A stretch of 18,398 nt of DNA, from assembly GCA_047635375.1 (NCBI GenBank), contig JBLIKP010000050.1, positions 1-18,398 on the forward strand, written 5' to 3'. The notes under the pieces were generated by a model. The model made no database searches. It had not been told where the DNA came from and worked only from the letters and a program-made list of their open reading frames with translations. The position numbers and the translations under genes were made by a program. Below, piece by piece: positions 1-6,472 of this stretch. The stretch comes from JBLIKP01 sp047635375. GTDB lineage: Bacteria; Bacteroidota; Bacteroidia; Sphingobacteriales; Sphingobacteriaceae. Every line of letters starts with the position of its first letter. Within the stretch, counting starts at the first letter, position 1.

Positions 1-453
1 GTCGTCATACACCACCAATAAATAATTTCCTGAAACGGTTGGAGTTAAATTGAAATTCGGAAATTCAAGCCAGTAATGGATAAACGGTTGAAGTGTGCTA
101 AATGAAAGTTCGTAATCCTGAATTAACCCTCCGTTAAATCCATCTAAATAGAAAATTTCGGCTAAATCATCGGGTTGCCAATTGGCATCACAGTGAATTA
201 CTTTATATGAGAAATCACCAATATTCTGCCCCAATAAATCAAATTTTAGAGTCAAGGTTTCGTCCCCACCTAAGGTAATTATTGGTGGTAATTTCTCACC
301 AGTGGAGTGGTAAAGCATGACCGTTTTTATGTTTGAATCGTAAATCTTGTCGGAAAACTCAAATCGATTCGACTTTACGTATTCATAATCCTTTTGCGCC
401 AAGGAGCTTATGCCGAAAGTCAGGAAAAGCAAAAAGAAGAAAATTGATTTCAT
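1..453 (-). CDS. Type IX secretion system plug protein (DUF5103 family), N-terminal part, truncated by window edge
   Basis: Translating the minus strand from the ATG at 453-451 gives 151 codons open to the window edge. The protein starts with a signal peptide (residues 1 to about 19, a run of Phe/Leu ending SSLAQ), so it is exported. The rest resembles the N-terminal domain of Bacteroidota DUF5103 proteins: LPPIITLGGDETLTLKFDLL (57-76), then a YKVIHCDANWQPDDL segment, then a LDGFNGG...YELSFSTLQPFIHYWLEFPN stretch and SGNYLLVVYDD. In the family this is the periplasmic plug that closes the SprA translocon of the type IX secretion system (established knowledge). The family assignment comes from recalled sequence resemblance, not a search. 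The C-terminal part lies beyond position 1. The gene is divergent from the phosphoesterase at 527, with 73 bases between them. Confidence 0.8.
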   Translation of the reverse strand, partial: MKSIFFFLLFLTFGISSLAQKDYEYVKSNRFEFSDKIYDSNIKTVMLYHSTGEKLPPIITLGGDETLTLKFDLLGQNIGDFSYKVIHCDANWQPDDLAEIFYLDGFNGGLIQDYELSFSTLQPFIHYWLEFPNFNLTPTVSGNYLLVVYDD

Positions 454-498
454 TTCCTCAAATGAACGAAAAAATATACATACCATTACTTTTGTTTA

Positions 499-506
499 CA
501 CCTTTG
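499..506 (+). promoter_or_regulatory. Possible -7 element before the phosphoesterase gene
   Basis: CACCTTTG differs from the Bacteroidota -7 consensus TAnnTTTG only in its first base and lies 20 bases before the ATG at 527. I see no convincing TTG -33 element at the expected distance, so this is a weak call. Confidence 0.3.
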
Positions 507-526
507 TATGTAGATTTTAGATTACC

Positions 527-1039
527 ATGACACGAATTGGATTAATTAGCGATACCCACGGCCATTTAGACGAGCGTATATTCCATCATTTTGAGGACTG
601 TGATGAGATATGGCATGCTGGAGATTTCGGGACTTTGGCTGTCGCCGATACGCTTGACGGCTTCAAGCCTATGCGCGGTGTGTATGGGAATATTGACGGG
701 CATGAAATTAGGGCTGCACATCCATTACACCAAAAGTTTATGTGTGAAGGAGTTAGTGTATGGATAACACACATTGGTGGTTATCCTGGGAGATACGACC
801 ATCGGATTCGAGATGAAATCAGAAAAGATCCACCCAAATTGTTTATCACTGGCCATTCGCATATCTTAAAAGTGGTAAACGATAAAAAGCTTAAATTACT
901 ACACATGAATCCTGGAGCGGCGGGAAATGTGGGATTTCATAAAGTCAGAACTTTATTGAAATTTGAGATTGATGGTGAGAAAATTCAAAACCTTAATTTA
1001 ATTGAATTGGGGCCAAAATCAATTCAAACCGCCGATTAA
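527..1039 (+). CDS. YfcE/MJ0936-type metallophosphoesterase
   Basis: This 170-residue protein is a single-domain calcineurin-like phosphoesterase, a dinuclear-metal enzyme that hydrolyses phosphodiesters or phosphomonoesters in the cytoplasm. All the family metal-site motifs are visible: SDTHG (D9, H11), GDFG (D33), GNID (N55), TH (H82) and GHSH (H110, H112), followed by MNPGAAG. Length is normal for the YfcE group. There is no signal peptide. The ATG start sits directly before the conserved strand TRIGLISDTHG, so the start is secure. The true substrate cannot be read from sequence; the family includes enzymes active on artificial phosphodiesters. The gene converges on the LuxE-like gene and the stop codons overlap within TTAA at 1036-1039. 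Confidence 0.9.
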   Translation: MTRIGLISDTHGHLDERIFHHFEDCDEIWHAGDFGTLAVADTLDGFKPMRGVYGNIDGHEIRAAHPLHQKFMCEGVSVWITHIGGYPGRYDHRIRDEIRKDPPKLFITGHSHILKVVNDKKLKLLHMNPGAAGNVGFHKVRTLLKFEIDGEKIQNLNLIELGPKSIQTAD

Positions 1040-2019
1040 ATCATCAAATTACAACCTCTAGTTTCGGCATTATCCAATCGGCCTAAGACCGCGAAAGAAC
1101 CATCGGAATGAAGTCTTCCTAAATCGTCAGTGGCAATAAAACTGCAACTTTCAATATTGGCAAGATCAATCACATTCAACACACCTGTTGAGCTCTGAGA
1201 AGGCGAAAGTGGATCGTTAACTTCCCGAAGAGAGACTTTCATCCAGCGAGGGCAAACAAACCTTCCTTGCTTATTTAGCCAAGCTTGGGAAAGGAGTTCA
1301 GTCATTCCGTATTCACTAATTATCTCCTTTACGCCAAGTTTTTCATAGAGCATATCATGTAATTCCTCACGTATTAGCTCCCTTCCATGGCCCTTCATCC
1401 CCCCGGTTTCACAAAGAATAACATCAGGTGATAATTTACCTTTTTCCGCAAAGCGCAACAAAGCGTGAGTGACCCCAATCAGAAAAACCTTTTTACCGTT
1501 GGCAAGTGCATCTTGAATTTCGCGTTCCATTTTATGAAAATCATCCAAATAGAAATGTTTTTCGGCTTGACCGCTAACCTCCATCAAATGGTTAAACATA
1601 AATACAAGGGAAGCATTTGGCCGTTCAAGGTAACCCGGCAGTAACCCGAAAAATTCAAAATCATCAATATTTCCAAACCTCCTCTCAAATCCATGAATAA
1701 TTGAATCTTTGTAATTCTTAGTCGATTTTAAATGATGCTTTGAAGGAATTTTTCCAGTGGTAGAGCTGCTTTGGAAAGAAACCTCAGCGTCTCCTTTAAA
1801 TGTTGCTACCCGATGGTTTTTGAAAAATTGAATGGGCAAATAGGGAATATCGGCCGTTTTTGTGATTGCTTTTGGATCAATTTTTAGGTGGTCTAAATAC
1901 TTAGCGTAAATAGGTACCGTTGTAGCTTGAAAAAGAAATTGTTCTAGCGCCAATTTTTCGAAATCTGCTAGATTGCGAATATTAAAAAACCTATCTTTAT
2001 GTTTAATTGACGACCCCAT
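1036..2019 (-). CDS. LuxE-like acyl-protein synthetase / ANL-type acyl-adenylating enzyme (orphan)
   Basis: The 327-residue protein resembles the LuxE acyl-protein synthetase family. It carries adenylate-forming (ANL) hallmarks: a Ser/Thr-rich nucleotide loop SSSTTGK (84-90), ETGGMKGHGRE (204-214), the A5-like SEYGMTEL (235-242), and near the end DDLGRLHSDGSF with LGRLD (298-315), matching the (T)GDLG...GR.D signature. It should activate a carboxylate, perhaps a fatty acid, as an adenylate and pass it to a protein or carrier. It is short for an ANL enzyme and lacks the mobile C-terminal domain, as LuxE does. No luxCD or luxAB, acyl carrier protein or reductase gene is adjacent, so a light-producing role is unlikely and the acceptor is unknown. 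No signal peptide. It is divergent from the lipoprotein gene and overlaps the convergent phosphoesterase by 4 bp. Confidence 0.75.
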   Translation of the reverse strand: MGSSIKHKDRFFNIRNLADFEKLALEQFLFQATTVPIYAKYLDHLKIDPKAITKTADIPYLPIQFFKNHRVATFKGDAEVSFQSSSTTGKIPSKHHLKSTKNYKDSIIHGFERRFGNIDDFEFFGLLPGYLERPNASLVFMFNHLMEVSGQAEKHFYLDDFHKMEREIQDALANGKKVFLIGVTHALLRFAEKGKLSPDVILCETGGMKGHGRELIREELHDMLYEKLGVKEIISEYGMTELLSQAWLNKQGRFVCPRWMKVSLREVNDPLSPSQSSTGVLNVIDLANIESCSFIATDDLGRLHSDGSFAVLGRLDNAETRGCNLMI

Positions 2020-2071
2020 TTTGAAGGATAAACGTATCCTTTATATACTTTTAAACGTTTTACGTTAAGAA
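2020..2071. promoter_or_regulatory. Short divergent promoter region with two inverted repeats
   Basis: These 52 bases must hold the promoters of both the LuxE-like gene (-) and the lipoprotein gene (+). They contain a perfect inverted repeat AGGATA-aacg-TATCCT (2025-2040) and a second, AACGT-ttt-ACGTT (2054-2066). TACTTTTA (2046-2053, +) and TACGTTTA (2036-2029, -) each match TAnnTTTG at 7 of 8 positions. The repeats could be operators, but short palindromes are common in AT-rich DNA. Confidence 0.35.
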
Positions 2072-2581
2072 ATGCAAAGATTGTTCAAAAACCTTAAATA
2101 TACCATTTTATTAGCCGTTTTGATTTGGTCGGCTTGTAAGATTGAAGGCGGATTCCCAGAAATCCCCGTCATAAGTAACCCATCAATATCTTTGGTTAAA
2201 AATCAAGAAGGGGTAGACAGCATAGGTAAATTGAAATTTTCATTTACTGACGGCGACGCCAATATTGGCCTGTCACAGAGAGATACTGTACCTCCATTCG
2301 ACTTAAATTTATTCATAGATTACTATGAATTAATTGAAGGTGCGTATAAAAAAGTTACCGTACCTAATCCTAATGGGACCGTAGATACCATTAATTTTAA
2401 CGGACGAATCCCATTATTAAATGAGAATGGCACTACCGTTGATCTTCAGGGTGAAATCACCCAAACCATAAATGTTTTGTTTGCCGCAAGCGATTCCATT
2501 AAACTGGAATTTTATATTAAAGACCGCTCTTTAAACAAATCAAACAAACTTACCTTAGCTCCCATTGTTTTGACTAAATAA
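2072..2581 (+). CDS. Small Bacteroidota lipoprotein of unknown function
   Basis: The 169-residue protein begins with a charged n-region and hydrophobic stretch ending in a lipobox LIWSAC, with Cys22 as the predicted lipidated residue. It is thus expected to be anchored in a membrane and exposed to the periplasm or surface. The mature part is predicted to be rich in beta strands. It contains FSFTDGDANIGL (51-62), which I recognise as a recurring motif in unnamed Bacteroidota lipoproteins of this size. The alternating hydrophobic strands suggest an Ig-like or beta-sandwich fold (inference). I recognise no catalytic motif and assign no function. The hydrolase gene starts one base after its stop, so the two are almost certainly co-transcribed. 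Confidence 0.8.
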   Translation: MQRLFKNLKYTILLAVLIWSACKIEGGFPEIPVISNPSISLVKNQEGVDSIGKLKFSFTDGDANIGLSQRDTVPPFDLNLFIDYYELIEGAYKKVTVPNPNGTVDTINFNGRIPLLNENGTTVDLQGEITQTINVLFAASDSIKLEFYIKDRSLNKSNKLTLAPIVLTK

Positions 2582-2582
2582 T

Positions 2583-3449
2583 ATGGGTTTAAATCTTAGA
2601 GAGAAAAGAAATTTAATGATAATGGGAGCCAAAAGGCGCCCTATTCTATTGGATATAATCCATTTTGTCACTGGCTTCGCCAAGCCGGTCATTATTTTTT
2701 CACATGGTTTTAAAGGCTTTAAAGATTGGGGACATTTTAACCTCGTGGCTAAGGCTTTCGCCGAACAGGGCTTTGTCTTTGTCAAATATAACTTTTCCCA
2801 TAATGGGACTACCTCGGAAACCCCTACCGAATTTTCAGACCTCAATGCCTTTGGGGAGAATAATTTCTCTATTGAACTTGAGGACCTTGACCGCGTAATC
2901 GAATGGATTACTGAGGAACAACTTATTATTCCAAGGTCTGAAGTTGATCTAGAACAGATATATCTTTTAGGCCACAGCCGTGGTGGAGCAACCACCTTAA
3001 TTAAAGCTTCTGAAAATGAAAAAATAAAGAAGGCTGCTACTTGGAGTTCTATTAGCTCCTTATATCGATACGAGGCAGTAGGTTCAATTGAAGATTGGAA
3101 AAAAACCGGTGTGGTTCACATTGAAAACGAAAGAACAAATCAGCAAATGCCGCTTCACTTTCAACTTTATGAAGATTTGGTTGGTCATCCTGAAAGGCTA
3201 AATATTAAAAAGGCCGTAGAAAGCTCTCAAAAACCAATGCTGTTTGTTCATGGAAAAAATGATGAATCAGTACCTCTGGAAGAAGGAGTAGAATTAAGCT
3301 CATTCAACCCAAAGTCTACCCTAAAAGTTATTAGTGAAGGGGATCATTCCTTTGGCGGGAAACATCCATGGAAATCTGATGAGCTACCTGACGACACCCT
3401 TGAAGCAATAGATATTACCACAGAATTTTTCTTTAATCAAGACGAGTGA
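2583..3449 (+). CDS. Alpha/beta hydrolase (serine hydrolase)
   Basis: The 288-residue cytoplasmic protein has the full alpha/beta hydrolase core. VIIFSHGFKGFKDWG (36-50) forms the oxyanion-hole loop, GHSRGG (130-135) is the nucleophile elbow with Ser132, HGKNDESVP (223-231) supplies the acid Asp227, and EGDHSFGG (252-259) supplies His255. There is no signal peptide. It looks like the dienelactone-hydrolase/prolyl-oligopeptidase-like branch; an esterase activity is likely but the substrate is unknown. The ATG at 2583 lies one base after the lipoprotein stop. ATGs at 2616 or 2622 (residues 12 and 14) would also keep the whole fold, so the exact start is open. Its stop overlaps the GTG start of the oxidoreductase by four bases (GTGA), indicating translational coupling. 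Confidence 0.88.
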   Translation: MGLNLREKRNLMIMGAKRRPILLDIIHFVTGFAKPVIIFSHGFKGFKDWGHFNLVAKAFAEQGFVFVKYNFSHNGTTSETPTEFSDLNAFGENNFSIELEDLDRVIEWITEEQLIIPRSEVDLEQIYLLGHSRGGATTLIKASENEKIKKAATWSSISSLYRYEAVGSIEDWKKTGVVHIENERTNQQMPLHFQLYEDLVGHPERLNIKKAVESSQKPMLFVHGKNDESVPLEEGVELSSFNPKSTLKVISEGDHSFGGKHPWKSDELPDDTLEAIDITTEFFFNQDE

Positions 3450-4489
3450 AAAACGTAGATTTTATAATTGTAGGCCAAGGAATTGCAGGCTCCTGCCTTG
3501 CTTCTACATTAATCGAAAAAGGGAAGTCGGTCGTTATCTTTGACAACCCTAACCATAATAAAGCCTCCCATGTGGCTGCAGGAATGATGAATCCCGTAGT
3601 TTTCCGTCGCTTTACAACCTCTTGGAAAGCCATTGAAGCACTCCCCTTCTCCAAAGAATTTTACCGCCATCATGAAACTAAATTTGGCAAAAAAATGCTT
3701 CATGAGAAGTCGATGCTTAAAGTTTTGGCGAATGAGCAGGAAATCGATTTCTGGAAAGATTGCGCAAAAAAACCAGACATGGTTCCTTTCTTAAACCCCG
3801 AGCCCATGGTTTTATCTGAGGAGTTTAATGGAGTTACTGTAGGAGAAGTTAACCAAACAGCCCATCTTGATGTGCCCCTTTGGCTAAATGCCTTAAAAGA
3901 CGATTGGAAAACTAAGAATATTTATTTCGAAGAGGATTTTGATTACGCTGAACTAAATCAATCCGGTGACTTACTTAAATACAAAGAAATTAAAGCTGAG
4001 AAAATCGTTTTCTGCGAAGGAATAAAAGCTGGAGAAAACCCATTATTCCCAAAACTGGAATTTAAACCTGCCAAGGGTGAGCTTTTGGAGATTTCGGCGG
4101 AAGCCTCCACGCTTACCAAAATATTAAAAAAGGGAATTTTCATTCTTCCAAAATCCGACAACAAGTTTTTAGTCGGCGCCACCTACGAGTGGAAAGACCT
4201 TGAACCAATCCCTACCGAAAAAGGGGAGAAAGAGCTCCGTCAGAAACTGGAAAATGTTTTCACTGCTCCATATTCCATTAATAAAAAACTTGCTGGAATA
4301 CGTCCAACTGTCCCTGATCGCAGGGCATTAATAGGATTTCATCCTTCTGACAAACGCTTGTCGGTTTTTAACGGATTAGGCACAAAGGGAGTTCTATTAG
4401 GTCCTTACTTGGCTCACTATTTCACCGACAAATTAATCCAAAACGATTACGACCTTGACCCTGAAGTCGACGTTTCTCGTTTCTGGTAA
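3446..4489 (+). CDS. FAD-dependent oxidoreductase (DAO family)
   Basis: The 347-residue protein starts with a Rossmann dinucleotide-binding motif, DFIIVGQGIAGSCLA (5-19, GxGxxG at 10-15), then an acidic end of strand 2 (VVIFD). The C-terminal half has AGIRPTVPDRRALIGFHP and NGLGTKGVLLGPYLA, the FAD-binding end typical of D-amino-acid oxidase/glycine oxidase relatives. It should oxidise an amine or amino/hydroxy acid with FAD; the substrate cannot be assigned. It resembles ThiO and the oxidase half of MnmC, but no thiamine or tRNA-thiolation gene is adjacent. The start is GTG inside the upstream stop (GTGA, 3446-3449), and the Rossmann strand begins right after it, so no later start is possible. 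It ends exactly where the convergent channel gene ends. Confidence 0.85.
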   Translation: MKNVDFIIVGQGIAGSCLASTLIEKGKSVVIFDNPNHNKASHVAAGMMNPVVFRRFTTSWKAIEALPFSKEFYRHHETKFGKKMLHEKSMLKVLANEQEIDFWKDCAKKPDMVPFLNPEPMVLSEEFNGVTVGEVNQTAHLDVPLWLNALKDDWKTKNIYFEEDFDYAELNQSGDLLKYKEIKAEKIVFCEGIKAGENPLFPKLEFKPAKGELLEISAEASTLTKILKKGIFILPKSDNKFLVGATYEWKDLEPIPTEKGEKELRQKLENVFTAPYSINKKLAGIRPTVPDRRALIGFHPSDKRLSVFNGLGTKGVLLGPYLAHYFTDKLIQNDYDLDPEVDVSRFW

Positions 4490-6145
4490 TTACTCCGATT
4501 TTTTTGCAGGTTGTTGATTAAATAGGCGGAACGATGGCGCTGAATATTGTGGCGGCAAGTATTCTGACGGCACAGCCATTTGGTTTCCATCGCGATGGGC
4601 ACCATAATGTGGGGAAAGAATCTCTACACCAGCCTCATTAAATTTATCCTGAATACTTTGATGCATCATTGAATGGATTACAGACATTTTTTGAGGCGAA
4701 TGAGTCGTAGCATTCAATTCATAGCTTACGTAAAAATCATCTAGACTAGTTTGAAGAACGAAAGGCTTTGGTTCTTTTTCAAGGAATTCACAGTCGGCAG
4801 CGCATGAAATCATTAACTCGTGGACTTGTCTCCAAGGCACGTCATAACCAATGGTAATTGTGGTATGGGCGATCACCCCTTCTTTCCCTATTGCAGAGCT
4901 AAAATTGATAATGTGAGAGCCTAAAACCAGTATGTTCGGGATAGAAATATCTACATTCTTTATTGTTCTTAATCTTGTTACCAAAAGGGTTTTCTCACGA
5001 ACATCACCCACGGCATCGGCGATTTTCACACGATCACCCACTTTGAAAGGCCGCATGTAGGTAAGTACAATTCCTGAGAACGCATTGGCTATTGCTGAGC
5101 CCGAACCGAAGGAAATCAACAAACCAACAAACACTGAGATCCCCCGAAATACTGGTGAATCACTACCCGGTAAATAAGGGAAAATTACAATTGCTGTAAA
5201 GATAATTACCACCACCCTTAAAATGTTAAAGGTTGGCGTAGCCCAATCCTCATAGAAACCTGGAAGCGTTAAATTTCCTTTTCCTATTTCGTTGAAAATA
5301 AAGCGAATACCCTTTATTATATAAAATGAAATTGCACAAATTACGGCGATATAAAATAAATTAGGCAGAAACCCAAAAAAGGATAAAAAAACCGATTTCA
5401 GTGGTGTAATCACATACCCAATTAGCTTTCCAGCTAAATGTTGGGTTTCTGGGAAATACCCAAGAATAGCGGGTATAAAAAAGTAAAAAAGGACACCAAA
5501 AACAAACCAACGCAAAGCCTGTGCAGCCCAAAGAATTATGATATAAATACGGGTAGCGCTTATGATTTCAATGTTTTGAATCTTAATCGATTTTATTTTA
5601 GACTCCTTAATTCCCCTAATTTTTAGGTATAGCCTTGGAAACAAACGATTTATCAGCTTAATTAGGAAGACAAGCACTCCTATGGTTATTGCAGACCAAA
5701 GCAGACCCAAAAGAATACGTTTAACCGTTTTCCAGGTTTCCTTTTTCTCAGAAGAAGTTTTAAATCTATTTTTTATGGTAATAGCAAGTGCTTCCGCAGT
5801 AACGTTTTGATTTTTCGCATCCTCATCAGTAATGGTTAAAAGCGGTTTAGTCAAGTATCCAATTACAAAACCAGCATTACTTGGCTTTACCGTAAATGAG
5901 TCCGAAGAAAAACCTTCAAAGGTTAAAATTTCAGAAAGTCGAGTTTGGGTAATTGTAGCTCGCTCCACTCCTGACATGTCACCCATCCCATATTGGAGAT
6001 GAAGGATGGTATCTCCCTTAAATAAAACTGGGTAACTTTTCAAGGAATCCCCCTGAGTCAACACCGCGTTCTGTCCTAATCCTGAAAGGGTTATCGACAT
6101 TAAAACAATTGTAAATACCGATTGAAAAAATCTCATAATTCCCAT
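4490..6145 (-). CDS. MscS-family mechanosensitive ion channel with periplasmic N-terminal domain
   Basis: The 551-residue membrane protein has a signal peptide (about 1-25, ending SGLGQ), a periplasmic domain of roughly 115 residues, and several membrane helices (about 143-166, 199-227, 255-280, 307-326). The pore helix (about 333-363) is glycine/alanine-rich, with GLLISFGSGSAIANAFSGIV. The MscS beta domain follows directly: MRPFKVGDRVKIADAVGDV (364-382) and an INFSSAIG segment, then a mixed alpha/beta cytoplasmic end. Such channels open under membrane tension and protect against hypo-osmotic shock. ATGs at 6145 and 6136 (residues 1 and 4) are both usable; the second gives a tidier signal peptide. 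The C-terminal tail after about residue 515 is Pro/Gln-rich and probably disordered. The stop abuts that of the convergent oxidoreductase with no spacer and no terminator. Confidence 0.9.
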   Translation of the reverse strand: MGIMRFFQSVFTIVLMSITLSGLGQNAVLTQGDSLKSYPVLFKGDTILHLQYGMGDMSGVERATITQTRLSEILTFEGFSSDSFTVKPSNAGFVIGYLTKPLLTITDEDAKNQNVTAEALAITIKNRFKTSSEKKETWKTVKRILLGLLWSAITIGVLVFLIKLINRLFPRLYLKIRGIKESKIKSIKIQNIEIISATRIYIIILWAAQALRWFVFGVLFYFFIPAILGYFPETQHLAGKLIGYVITPLKSVFLSFFGFLPNLFYIAVICAISFYIIKGIRFIFNEIGKGNLTLPGFYEDWATPTFNILRVVVIIFTAIVIFPYLPGSDSPVFRGISVFVGLLISFGSGSAIANAFSGIVLTYMRPFKVGDRVKIADAVGDVREKTLLVTRLRTIKNVDISIPNILVLGSHIINFSSAIGKEGVIAHTTITIGYDVPWRQVHELMISCAADCEFLEKEPKPFVLQTSLDDFYVSYELNATTHSPQKMSVIHSMMHQSIQDKFNEAGVEILSPHYGAHRDGNQMAVPSEYLPPQYSAPSFRLFNQQPAKKSE

Positions 6146-6472
6146 ATTATATTTGAGGGTCCAATATTTTTATTAGTACAATTTTAAGACCGAAAATCTT
6201 TAATTCATGCATCCTATGAATAATTTCTCGCAAATTTTCGAAGAAAATATATAATTGGCTGAATATCAAAGCATTTATTTTCTTTGGCAGACCTTAAATT
6301 TTCATTGCTGAAAGCCGGATATCATCAATTTACGCCCGATTTCGGCTGGGTTTTCCACAAGTAGCGAAATATTGCCGATTTTGTGGATTTTTTTGTGTTA
6401 AAATGTGGGAAAAACAGCCCCTCAAATCGCACCTAAAAAGCTATCTTTGGTCTTTTACCAAAACACGCATTC
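6146..6472. other. AT-rich divergent intergenic region with DnaA-box-like sequences
   Basis: This is the only gap over 300 bases and I find no gene in it. It separates the divergent MscS-like gene and gyrB. Near the gyrB side are TTTTCCACA (6351-6359), which fits the loose DnaA-box consensus TTWTNCACA; TGTGGATTT (6382-6390), whose reverse complement has the conserved CCACA core; and TGTGGGAAA (6404-6412), one mismatch in reverse orientation. CCACAA (6355-6360) and TTGTGG (6381-6386) could also pair as a long-loop hairpin. Farther left is an inverted repeat ATTCAT/ATGAAT (6203-6221). DnaA regulation or an origin is possible but unproven. Confidence 0.45.
6442..6449 (+). promoter_or_regulatory. 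gyrB promoter -7 element
   Basis: TATCTTTG is an exact match to the Bacteroidota -7 consensus TAnnTTTG and lies 23 bases before the gyrB ATG. No clear TTG -33 element is visible about 19-21 bases upstream, so the promoter may depend on other factors. Confidence 0.55.

Noticed and set aside
333..530. Small plus-strand reading frame of 65 codons
   Set aside because: It is antisense to the signal-peptide end of the plug gene and its sequence looks random.
2555..2995. Minus-strand reading frame of 146 codons over the hydrolase gene
   Set aside because: The plus strand encodes a clear alpha/beta hydrolase with an intact triad; the opposite frame has no recognisable motif.
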